From contig JAVTVY010047980.1 in the NCBI GenBank assembly GCA_036873755.1, positions 124,001-188,000 of the forward strand: DNA of 64,000 nt. Reading direction: 5' to 3'. The DNA is from Hanleya hanleyi (taxonomy: Eukaryota > Mollusca > Polyplacophora > Lepidopleurida > Hanleyidae). Position 1 is the first letter of the stretch, and each line of letters starts with the position of its first letter. Positions 8,423 to 17,364 of the stretch are shown one piece after another. Both the position numbers and the translations under genes were made by a program. A model generated the notes under the pieces. It had not been told where the DNA came from. It ran no database searches and worked only from the letters and a program-made list of their open reading frames with translations.

Positions 8423-8960
8423 ACGTGAATGTTAGTCCAGGTGGATGCTCCCTCACGACTGCTTTACAATGAGACCTCACTCGACCCAATAGACCCATGA
8501 GGGGCCCACCTAGACCCCAAAAACGTCTATGTCCATACCCTTGGGCTACCGCGCATGCGCAGAATGACCCTATGTCAAACCCACATCCACGCCATCAGAT
8601 ACAATCGGCCCACTAGGGGCTCGCCTCGACCTCAAAACGGCTATTTCGATAATACGGCCTGTCTGCGCATGCGCAGAATATTGAAAACAAACAACACACT
8701 AGTCCAGTCGGATGCTCCTTCACATAGGCTTCACATGGATACCTCACTCGATACAATCGGCCCACTAGGGGCTCGCCCCGACCTCAAAACGGCTATTTCG
8801 ATAATACGGCCTGTCTGCGCATGCGCAGAATATTGAAAACAAACAACACACTAGTCCAGTCGGATGCTCCTTCACGAGAGCTTTAAAATAAGACCGCATA
8901 CGACATCATCGGACCACTAGAGGTCCACCTAGACCTCAAAATGTTTATCCAGTATGCACC
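8423..8960. repeat. Tandem array of about 152-bp units carrying NRF1-type palindromes
   Basis: Landmarks recur at 8483, 8598, 8750 and 8902 (CAATCGGCCCACTAGGGG and variants). The last two steps are exactly 152 bp, and the first step is shortened by a deletion. Units two and three are nearly identical. Each of the first three carries a GCGCATGCGC palindrome (8550-8561, 8664-8675, 8816-8827), which fits the NRF1 consensus. It may be an extension of the promoter-like DNA just upstream or a bivalve-type tandem-core element. Confidence 0.8.
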
Positions 8961-10061
8961 TATGCACTGAACACTGGATGTATATACAGACCTACCCGGT
9001 ACTTAAGAAAACATTTCATGGCTTTTCCCATCGTGTTCTACATGGTGAGACGAAGAATCCCACAGCCCATAGTAAAATCCACAAAAATGACCACCCCTAT
9101 ACCCCCATACAGGCAAAATAGAGGGGGGACATCATCTAAGCCTAGGAATGGCCTAGTCCGAGTTATCTCCCTTGCGTCATAGTGCGCAGATGGCGCTACG
9201 ATTTGAAGAGTGTATAGATGGCGCTACGATTTGAAATGACCCAATATCCGGGGGAATTGGCCTGGACGCCATTTTTCTTACACAAACAGACCTGTATGGA
9301 CGATTTCCAACCTTTTGCAAGTGATTGCACCATGCAAAATTATATGAAACTAATTCATTCATTCATATCTAATTCACTCATATCCTGCCGCGTTCAATCT
9401 TAGATCGTACACCTCACCTAGATACTTAGAAGATAGACTACCTACCCGTAAATGTACGTGTTGTCTCTGCTTCACACTGTCTTCGAATAGTTGTTATACC
9501 AGGACGTATTTCACCCTTGACCATACAGCCGGGCCAAATGTAGGCCATTGCTATTTATACACTATACTCAGCCGAGTAAAAATACGTCATCAGAATTTTC
9601 AACATTTGATATTTTTAAGGACAATAAGCCCCTTAGGGCACTATTGCACATCTCGTCCTAGAGATAAGGTGCAATAAATCTATGACAATATATAAATTTT
9701 TAGAAAAGTCTGTATATTCAGGATTGCAATGAAATAATTTGGTTACGGTAGATGTGAATAGATAAAATTTATTTTATTAGAAAAAAAGTCCTCTTTTAAA
9801 GCTGGATATTTCTCAGAAACTGTCAAAATTATTGGCACTAATAATACTGATTTCCGAGAGAAAACAATTTCACATAATAATCCGTGACACGTTTTTTTTT
9901 TGTGAATAGTACTTTTGAAAACAATACAGTTTGAAATAAAGAAAATGAAGTGGTTGAATACTTTTCGAGAAACGAAGAGCTAAAACTATGCAAAATATAA
10001 TGAGGCGTGACCTTTGGACATGTCTAGACTTGTTTGTCTGGGGTTTTTCCCTGGGCGGCTC
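8961..10061. other. No gene seen; AT-rich spacer with a short duplication
   Basis: The segment GATGGCGCTACGATTTGAA occurs twice, at about 9188 and 9215. The rest is AT-rich with stops in all frames and no motif I can support. The 9620-9900 part is especially A/T-rich. Confidence 0.5.
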
Positions 10062-10350
10062 CAAAATGGCGGCTAATGGCGGCTAGTCCGCCATGTTGGA
10101 AAATGGCGGCTAATGGCGGCTAGTCCGCCATGTTGGAAAATGGCGGCTAATAAAATGGTGGCTAATGGCGGCTAATGGCTGCCGGTGGTAGTGGGAAAAT
10201 GGCGGCTAATGGCGGCTAATGGCGGAAAGACGTGACTGTCTATGGGAAAATGGGGCAAGATGGCGGCTAATGGCGGCCAATGGCGGCTAATGGTGGATTG
10301 CTAGTGGGAAAAATGGTGGATAATGGCGGCTAATGGCGTCGAAAATGGCG
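10062..10350 (+). repeat. ATGGCGGCTA tandem repeat array upstream of the PolB remnant
   Basis: Irregular tandem copies of a 10-12-base unit (ATGGCGGCTA) are punctuated by TAGTCCGCCATGTTGGAAA blocks that repeat at about 36 bp at 10066-10140. AAGATGGCGGC-like YY1 sites recur many times. Its position between spacer DNA and the TATA box of the PolB gene suggests it may belong to the terminal region of a Polinton, where tandem repeats are common. This last point is inference. Confidence 0.75.
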
Positions 10351-10378
10351 GATAGACCGCCATTGTTGTAGAAAAACG

Positions 10379-10386
10379 TATAAAAG
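10379..10386 (+). promoter_or_regulatory. TATA box of the PolB remnant
   Basis: TATAAAAG followed by GGG sits 105 bases before the first in-frame ATG (10484). A start site about 30 bases downstream (TTCATTGCACT, about 10412-10422) would leave a roughly 70-base leader with a CCTG repeat. Confidence 0.5.
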
Positions 10387-10483
10387 GGGATGATTTTTAG
10401 TGGTTTGGTGTATTCATTGCACTACCCTCCGGAGCTCTCACACCTACCTGCCTGCCTGCCTGCCTGCCTACCAGACTGCCTGT

Positions 10484-12672
10484 ATGAGACATGGAGAAGA
10501 TTTTCCAGGGGACCCAGCAGCACCTCCGGTTGAAGTCTTACCTGAAGACGAGCGTGTGAGGGACATTTATCAACGACAATGGAATACCATACGCCATTGT
10601 TTTCATCGGCATCGCCCGATATTGGACTTACATAATTTCCGGTTGGAAGAAAACATCCGTCTACGTAGCTACGTGGAAGCTATCTTCAATTACCAAGATA
10701 CAGCCTTCAAGTTAAATCTCACTTTTGGATACATCCTTCGCCATAAAGAGACAGACCAGCTCCGTTACTTTTATCCCAGCAATAATACCCGGGTGTTTGA
10801 CCAGCCTTTCACCATTATCCATCGACCGTCTCTGGACACGGTACTGGAAAAATTAGAAAACTTGGATAGTTTGGAGTGGATACGACAACAACGCCCCAAC
10901 ACAAAATGGCAAGTGGAGATGACAACCAATTTACGTTTTACGTCACTAAAATGATCGATCACCCTATCGGCGCTCCCATTCATCTCCCGGACTGGTTGAA
11001 ACACAGAGAAGGCATGTACGCCTTAGTGAGAGGAAGCAATGGGCCCTACACTGATCGGAAATGTTTATTTCGCTGCCTGGCTATCCATCTCAACAAACGT
11101 CCACCCAGAGATTGCGACAAATTGGCCAACTGCTATTGGGAAGACTACTTACGTGAAAAGAACATGGAAAAACAGCACTTCCGCGGGGTCCCGTTATCAC
11201 AGCTAGATGTGGTGGAAAATTTATTCCACGTCAACATTGTCGTATACAAATTAGAGCAACACGTGGATGATGACAACACCGATGACCCACAACTCACCGC
11301 CCGACTCGTACAGCGTTCCCCGGGAAAATACGACACAACCATGACATTGAATTTGTACGAAACGGACACCGGTGGGCATTTCTCGTACATCACGGACATC
11401 AACAGGTATGCCCAGTCATACATCTGTAGTAAATGCCAACGCGTGTTTGACCACTCTGGGCACCTACATAAGCACGAGAAAAGTTGTGACCAGACCACCA
11501 AACGGAAATTCCCCGGCGGCGTATTCCACAAGCCCACCATCTGTGAAGACCTGGCAGATGAGGGTATCGATGTGCCCATGGACCAGCGTTATTTCCCGTA
11601 CAGAGCGTGCTATGATTTTGAAGCCCTATTAGAACCCATGGAAAAGGTATCGGCTAAAACTAAATGGACCCAGCATCACATTCCTTTGAGTGTGAGTATT
11701 CACACCAACGTACCCGGTTACGACACGGCCCCGGTGTGTTTCGTCTCTAACGGGGACCCCCATGAACTGATTACACGAATGATGGACTACCTTGAAACTC
11801 TCAGTCAAGTCAGTGCGGCACATCTCGCGTCGACTATCTACCGTGATGTATTAGCGGCACTTGATGCGCGTATTCCAACATTGGGTGAGGAGGAGGAGGA
11901 CGATACCGATGACGAAGACGAAAGTGAGAAACGCAAACCACCGAAATCCTATGCGCAGAAACTGAAACTGCGTTTATTGGAATACATGAACCAATTACCC
12001 GTCCTTGGATTTAACTCGGGCCCGATATGATTTGAACTTAATCAAAGAATTCTTGTACCCGTACCTCGCTAAAGCTGGGAATGTGAAATTCATTATTAAG
12101 AAGACCAACAATCACGTCGCTCTATCCACAACTTCACTCCGATTCTTAGATGTACGGAATTACCTGGCGCCGATTTACAGCTATGAACAGTGGGTGAAAG
12201 CGTACGACTGCGCGGAGAGGAAAAGTTGCTTTTCCTACAACTACATGACGAGTCTCGAGCGTCTGGACGAAACCCAGTTACCACCCCAGGAGGCCTTTTA
12301 CAACGATCTCAAAGGGTGGGGTGTACATTCCGTGGGACTACTTTTCTGCCCGCGGAGGCAGACCGCATCACCGCGGAGGAATACATGGAACTATTTTTGA
12401 CCTGCAAAGGCTATCTATTGTACCGGAGAGGGCCGGACATTGCCGGAGGGTGTACATTCCGTGGGACTACTTTCCTGCCCGCGGAGGCAGACCGCATCAC
12501 CGCGGAGGAATACATGGAACTATTTTTGACCTGCAAAGGCTATCTATTGTACCGGAGAGGGCCGGACATTGCCGGAGATGACACCGGACGTGCCGCCATC
12601 TTGAACCAGAAGGCAGACGCCGCCATCTTGGATATGGCCCATAATGCACCGGGGCAAAATACTCGCTTCTGA
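10484..12672 (+). pseudogene. Polinton protein-primed DNA polymerase B, N-terminal half only, frameshifted
   Basis: ATG at 10484 (MRHGEDFPG) opens a first segment to about 10930 ending RPNTKWQVEMTTN. The coding then shifts frame and continues from about 10930 to about 12020. That part has an OTU-like region (CLFRCLAIH with candidate Cys, GHFSYITD with candidate His), a C2H2 finger (CSKCQRVFDHSGHLHKHEKSC) and the first exonuclease motif (CYDFEALL). An acidic EEEEDDTDDEDE linker follows. The second exonuclease motif is cut by another shift at about 12020 (GFNSG, then YDLNLIKEFL in a new frame). The region FLDVRNYLAP to LPPQEAFYNDLK follows, to about 12312. No polymerase palm motif is present. 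The gene is truncated before that domain and ends in a duplicated segment whose product I cannot assign. Confidence 0.8.
12319..12576 (+). repeat. 129-bp tandem duplication at the broken end of the PolB remnant
   Basis: Two near-identical 129-bp units (12319-12447 and 12448-12576) start GGTGTACATTCCGTGGGAC. Since 129 is 43 codons, one frame stays open through both and on to a stop at 12670-12672. Each unit can read ITAEEYMELFLTCKGYLLY. Only one or two base differences are visible, so the duplication is young relative to the decay of the gene. Confidence 0.85.
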
Positions 12673-12750
12673 TTGGACGAGAGCTCTGTGACGTCATCGA
12701 TGACGTCATCTCATTTGCATAAATACGCGGGAATCGGTCTTTTATATACT
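12671..12750 (+). promoter_or_regulatory. Compact promoter-like cluster: CCAAT, two CREs, octamer, TATA
   Basis: GATTGG at 12671 is followed by full cAMP-response elements TGACGTCA at 12689-12696 and 12701-12708, exactly 12 bp apart. The octamer ATTTGCAT comes next at 12713-12720 and TATATA at about 12743. The order and spacing fit an RNA polymerase II promoter firing to the right. No gene follows within 500 bases, so it may be a Polinton promoter that lost its gene. Confidence 0.45.
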
Positions 12751-13261
12751 ACTTATGTTCAACGGAGCCATAAGCTTTTCCAATATCCAAGAAGAGAAGA
12801 AAAATGTCTTTAACGTGTCTCTATCAAATCCAGTAAAACTTGATATTTTCTCCTATGTATCTGCCATTTACAAACTTGTTGTGATTCATGTATGAGGTTA
12901 CGTACATTTTTTTTCAAACGACTGGCCAGGCATTTCGCTAATATTTTATAAAACGTGTTGTATGAAGTAATTGGTCTTAAACTTTATATAGTTAGTCCCT
13001 TTTTTCTAAAAGAGTGATTATTCGTCTTCGTTGTCAAATGCTGCTCATGAGCTGTCCGTGTGTAAAGGAGTAATGAATAGATTGGTCTTTTTATCGAAGA
13101 CCAATATGATTGATAGAATTCATTTGTTAGACCGTCGCATCCCAGTCATATATCTCTCTGATGTTATTTTCACTGCCTCAAAACATTATTTAGTTATATT
13201 GGGGGACGGGAGAGGGGGGACAATTTGGTTTAATGTCGCACAGTTTTATTGGTGTTGGAGT
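12751..13261. other. No gene seen
   Basis: AT-rich sequence with no supported coding region. It separates the Polinton remnant from the LINE fragment and may include the decayed downstream part of that LINE, but I could not read further reverse-transcriptase motifs. Confidence 0.4.
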
Positions 13262-14100
13262 TACTCTGACGCATAGTCATACTTAAATGCTTCTTTGTGG
13301 TCGAAATTTTCTGGATACTTAGATTGATACAAGCTTGAGTAAAAATTATAAAGTTCACCTTGAATTTTCTTCTCGTCTTCAACTACAATGTCATTTATAG
13401 ATATTTTAGTTATAAAGAGGTCGCGTTCTTTTTTGTTAATCTGTTTCCTTTTCTTTTTATCATTTATTGTTTCGTCCATAATTTAATCCATTCGCATCTG
13501 GTCAAAGGGTTCCAGTTTTCAGTATCTTTTTGTTCTATTTCTACTACAAAATCTTTCGTATATTGCACATATTTTGTGCCATGTAGAAGAGAGTTGTTGA
13601 ATTTCCAAAATTATGGTTTATATGAAGAGTCCAGGTTTTTCCGATTCAAATGTTATCAATTTATGATCTGACTTTATGCCGTACTCTGTTCAAGGTTCAT
13701 CTTTTCAACATCTCTTTTGAAATTATTAGACACCATCCACATTTAATGCGCGAGTGCACATCCTTTGTTTTCCTCCATGTGTGTTTCAATTTCAAGGGAT
13801 TTTTCTCTCTCCAGATACCTGAGAAGCTACATGCATCAATTCGTGTAATTCTGGGCAACTAGCAGCTGGGTTTTGGTCAATCGATTTTCTATATTTAGAA
13901 GGATTGAGAGCAGTATTGAAGTCTCCACCACCAACAAAATTGCGACAATTGAACTTGTGCATTAGCACGTGTTTCAAATGCATAAAATAGTGTTCCTATT
14001 TTAAATATCGTTCGCCGCATACATATTGACAAAAGTATAACAACAATTATCTAGATCTACATCTAGAAATGTGTACTGCTTCAGGCTTGATGACCCTACT
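13262..14100 (-). pseudogene. LINE (L1/Tx1-like) ORF2 fragment: endonuclease end and linker
   Basis: Reading the minus strand from 14100 downward gives FLDVDLDNCCYTFVNMYAAND and then FVGGGDFNTALNP (about 13925-13945). This is the GDFN core of the APE-type endonuclease of non-LTR retrotransposons. Further down come FWKFNNSLL at about 13605, LTRCEWIKLWTKQ, and finally KKIQGELYNFYSSLYQSK at about 13330, which is the linker ahead of reverse transcriptase. The pieces lie in different frames with stops between them. The reverse transcriptase itself is absent. It is an old, truncated retrotransposon copy. Confidence 0.75.
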
Positions 14101-14689
14101 TTCGGAATTGTCTCCTCTGAACGTGACATTTGAAAGCGCATAACAGGGTCACCTATTTTCTTTGTTTTTGTGGAGAGTTGTGGAGTGACCGAAAGTGAAC
14201 TGCGACCCTGCGCAATGGTTGCCGGTGTGAAGGTGAACGTTGTCCTGATCAGTGGTTGTCCGTCGGACAACCATTACTGGGACAGATTGTCCATGGGCAA
14301 CATATACTGTTGTGAGTTGTCCAGGGACAACTGATACTAGTGTAGGTTGTCCATGGACAACTATATCCCGGGATACGTTGTCCGACGATAGAAGTGGTTG
14401 TCCAGGTTTTATCGCGATTATAACTAAGTCGTATTAAGGGTTGTCCGTCGCCTAGGAATAGTTGTCCAGTATCAGGCCTCATCAAGTGAAGTGGCCCAAT
14501 AAGGCAATGATAGTATGCGTAGCTAATAATTGCATTGTTTTAACCCTATCAGGTCTGGGTGGTTTGGAGGCTGACCCCGCCTGAGGATGGAGAGTTGGGG
14601 CATTTCGACGCCCTATTTATTTTCGTGGGGTAGAGGGCTGACACTTTCCATACCATATATTTGAGTCAAACTCTATAAAGGAATACAAA

Positions 14690-14962
14690 ATAATTCAAGA
14701 TGGCCGCCATCATGACGTGACAGTGAAGTTATCGATTTTTTTTCGAATTATTCGATATTTTATCTCAAAAACTAATTAATACGAGCCTATTTACATGACC
14801 CGCGAGCAAAGAATAATGGTTAAATTCAAACTGAGGGCCACTATTTGATTTCACATCTACTAATTTATCATGCAGTGATTGTGAAAAAATGACACACAAA
14901 AATGCCGTTTTTGAAAATGACGTCACTGTGACGTCATCGCAGCAGCCATCTTGGATCATTTC
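14690..14962. repeat. Inverted pair of YY1/CRE-bearing segments
   Basis: CAAGATGGCCGCCATCATGACG at 14696-14717 is mirrored by an imperfect reverse copy ending CAGCCATCTTGG at about 14955. The right arm also has two cAMP-response elements (ATGACGTCACTGTGACGTCA, about 14918-14937). It could be a small nested element with promoter-like ends. Confidence 0.4.
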
Positions 14963-15505
14963 CTGATGAAGCTTGACCCACGGGTATGGTGTGGTAAGGT
15001 TCAAGGGGTAAGAAAAATATTTAGGGGGGCCTAAATGTCAAAGGACATATGTAAACGGGCACGTGCAAATGTATGTAAGGGGATGAACTAGTATTGTGAA
15101 AACGTTATTTATCCCTAACCCCCAAATCCTAACTTCAGATTTGATTGAGATTTGAATCACATAAAGATGCAGAGCAGCATGGGTAAATTCGAAATAGCGG
15201 TCATGACGGTCCTCTGAAGTGGCATTTTAATTTTTTTTTTAATCCTTCTGATTATATTTTTTTTGCAATATAACGGGGAAATTCATTATAATGATAGTTG
15301 GCTAGAATAGATTTAAAACTACACTCAGTCACTGTGCCGCCATCAGAGTGGCCATTGTTAATAGTATTGCATTATCTTGTCAAGTTTTACCTCCTAACCG
15401 AAATGGTTAAACATATAGGTATTCAGGGAAATGGGGATCCAGTATACTAAACAATTCATCGTTACCGAAAGTGTCGTTTCACTCAGCCTAGAAATAAAAT
15501 GCTAT

Positions 15506-15558
15506 GAGGTGAAGAGAGGTGAGGGGGGAGGAGGGAGGGGGGGAGGGGGGGCAGGGGT
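15506..15558 (+). repeat. G-rich tract with quadruplex potential
   Basis: GGGGGGAGGAGGGAGGGGGG followed by further G runs of 5-7 gives at least four G tracts separated by single A or C bases. This satisfies the usual G-quadruplex pattern on the plus strand. It lies inside the TTGTCC foldback element. Confidence 0.65.
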
Positions 15559-16063
15559 ACGGCATTCCTACCCCGGCAGAGATCACCACCAAATGCTCTA
15601 GTGGCTTCGTCATTAGCGTTACTTGGCAGTTTTGATGTTTCAATATGTTAAATTTGTCTGGGAGCAAGTAGATTTGGATTGAAAACCCTCGGATTAACCT
15701 GCAATACAAAATTCCGTAACATCTTTTCCTCCAATGTCTATGTCAAAATCAGAATTGTTTTAGTTAGCCTCCACCTTATTGTGCAGGCCTACGTTGATTA
15801 TTTTAAGAGCGAAATATGTTGTCGTATATAAAAAAAACGTACATCAGTTCAACAAAAACACTGTTGATTGTGACCGGAAGAAATTGACGAATAATACGCC
15901 AAATATATTTGCAAAATAGAACTAAACAATAGGATAATTAAAATATATGTAACAAAAATATAACATCAAAATATAATGTCCACCTGCCGTCATAAATCCA
16001 CAAATGATCCATAGAAAGGCTAGAATGGAACACATGATAAATGTATCCTAGTAAAAAATAATG

Positions 16064-16157
16064 TGGCGCAGATGGGATTCGAACCCACAACATACTGGAA
16101 ACCCGCCCCTCCATATTATCGCGCCTCTTTCCTCTGGACCACTTGGGACAGCTGCCG
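16064..16157 (-). other. tRNA-derived sequence (B-box and T-arm intact, acceptor stem degenerate)
   Basis: On the minus strand, GTGGGTTCGAATCCCAT forms a good T arm with a consensus B box. It is followed by CTGCGCCA as a plausible acceptor 3' strand. An A-box-like CCCAAGTGGTCCAGAGG lies about 60 nt upstream. The 5' acceptor strand does not pair properly with CTGCGCC, so I call this a tRNA pseudogene or tRNA-derived SINE head rather than a working tRNA. It sits just inside the right arm of the foldback element. Confidence 0.45.
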
Positions 16158-16358
16158 AGCTACATAAAATTTGTCACCTTTATATCGTGACCTAGATTGT
16201 CTGATACTACGATGGACAGCACGTCATGAGGGACAACTAATATTGCCACTGTTGTAATAAGACAGGTTGTCCTCAATGAACAGTTGTCCGGGCACAAATA
16301 TAATATATAATGCATTACAACATGTACAAGTGTAATATATCGGTGGACAACTGGTACA

Positions 16359-16397
16359 TGAAACTGGGTGTCCCCCTTCGGGGGACACCCAGTTTCA
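16359..16397. repeat. Perfect 18-bp hairpin with 3-base loop
   Basis: Arms 16359-16376 and 16380-16397 are exact reverse complements (TGAAACTGGGTGTCCCCC), with TTC between them. A second perfect 14-bp hairpin follows at 16417-16430/16434-16447 (AGTACAGGTTGTCC). Both belong to the right arm of the foldback element. A perfect stem this long in otherwise decayed DNA is unusual. Confidence 0.9.
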
Positions 16398-16745
16398 GTC
16401 AGGACAACCACTGCCAAGTACAGGTTGTCCTCCGGACAACCTGTACTGTGGGACAACCATTATTGCTACAGGTACTGTTTGTGTCCATTGTGCCCATTCA
16501 CAGGGCCAAAGGTCACTTCCGTTCATGTGATACTCCACAACTCTGCACAAAAACAAACAAAGTAGGTCAACTGACACTTTTCTCTTCTTTTTCTACTACT
16601 AGTACGGTAGCATGGAAGGCTAAATCCAATGAATTCGACAGTGCCAACGAAAATAAGACCCGGCATTCAACAGAACTTAGAGTGAGATGATGATTGGTGG
16701 GCGCTCGAGTTAATTGGGTACCAAACGATCTTACAAGCGACATCG

Positions 16746-17131
16746 ATGCTTGGTCGACATCGGGCCTTACAGACTAGTCTTTTGTGTTAAATGCCGTCAT
16801 TTTCATCTGACTACGATACAGCTCACCAATCCCCAGTGTACGAGTTGTCACAGCGGCACAGCTCACCAATATACGAGTTGTCCGAGCATTTCCATCACAG
16901 CTCTCTAGATTTGTATCTAATACCGCTTATGCCGGTGCTAGGGGTCGTGTGGTCATGTCATTCAAGTTGCCACATGAACAGGTACAATAAAAGCGTACCT
17001 GAGATACAACACATATCACGAATCGTTAGATTCTTGGCATGTGCTTTAGAATAGGTTAACCAGAAGACTATACTGTGAAGCCATGTGACTCTGTCAATAT
17101 GTCGGCACCTCTTCCCACTCCCCTTAGATGT
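16746..17131 (+). repeat. Partial copy of the R-I element
   Basis: The sequence matches the 3' two thirds of segment I from 2570-3657 (GTCGACATCGGG onward) and the first part of R (to about 17131). It has scattered substitutions, including CGGGCC for CGGGCG. The CAGGTAC/GTACCTG hairpin is intact at 16979-17001. The copy is truncated at its 5' side and sits directly beside the TTGTCC foldback element. Confidence 0.8.
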
Positions 17132-17364
17132 AAAGATAAGGAGCGTTAGTAACATTTTAATTGATAGACAGTTTTGGACTTATAATACGCGCGATCTTCA
17201 ATAATTCGGTATACAAACTCTGAGCTTTTTCACGTACAATCGAGCTTTTTACCCTGTTGCCGGGGTCTTTATCACGTAAATAGAAAATAATAAAAGAAAA
17301 TTATAATATATGTCGAATTTATTGATTAGATGAAAATCCAATAGAATTTGTTTGTCCCAATGAC

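Larger units (their letters stand above)
14140..16575. mobile_element. Foldback element with long inverted arms built from TTGTCC/GGACAA hairpins
   Basis: The left arm (about 14140-14480) and right arm (about 16180-16575) are imperfect inverted copies. Outer parts share TTGTTTTTGTG-AGAGTTGTGGAGT (left 14160-14186; right reversed near 16528-16556). Inner parts are strings of small palindromes such as GGTTGTCCGTCGGACAACC, AGTTGTCC-GGGACAACT and TTGTCCATGGACAA. The interior (14485-16180) carries no intact gene. The arms alone could fold extensively. I assign it as a non-autonomous foldback transposon. Its ends and target duplication are not precisely defined. Confidence 0.65.

Noticed and set aside
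13360..13862. Plus-strand frames of 70-103 codons
   Set aside because: They are antisense shadows of the LINE fragment read on the minus strand.
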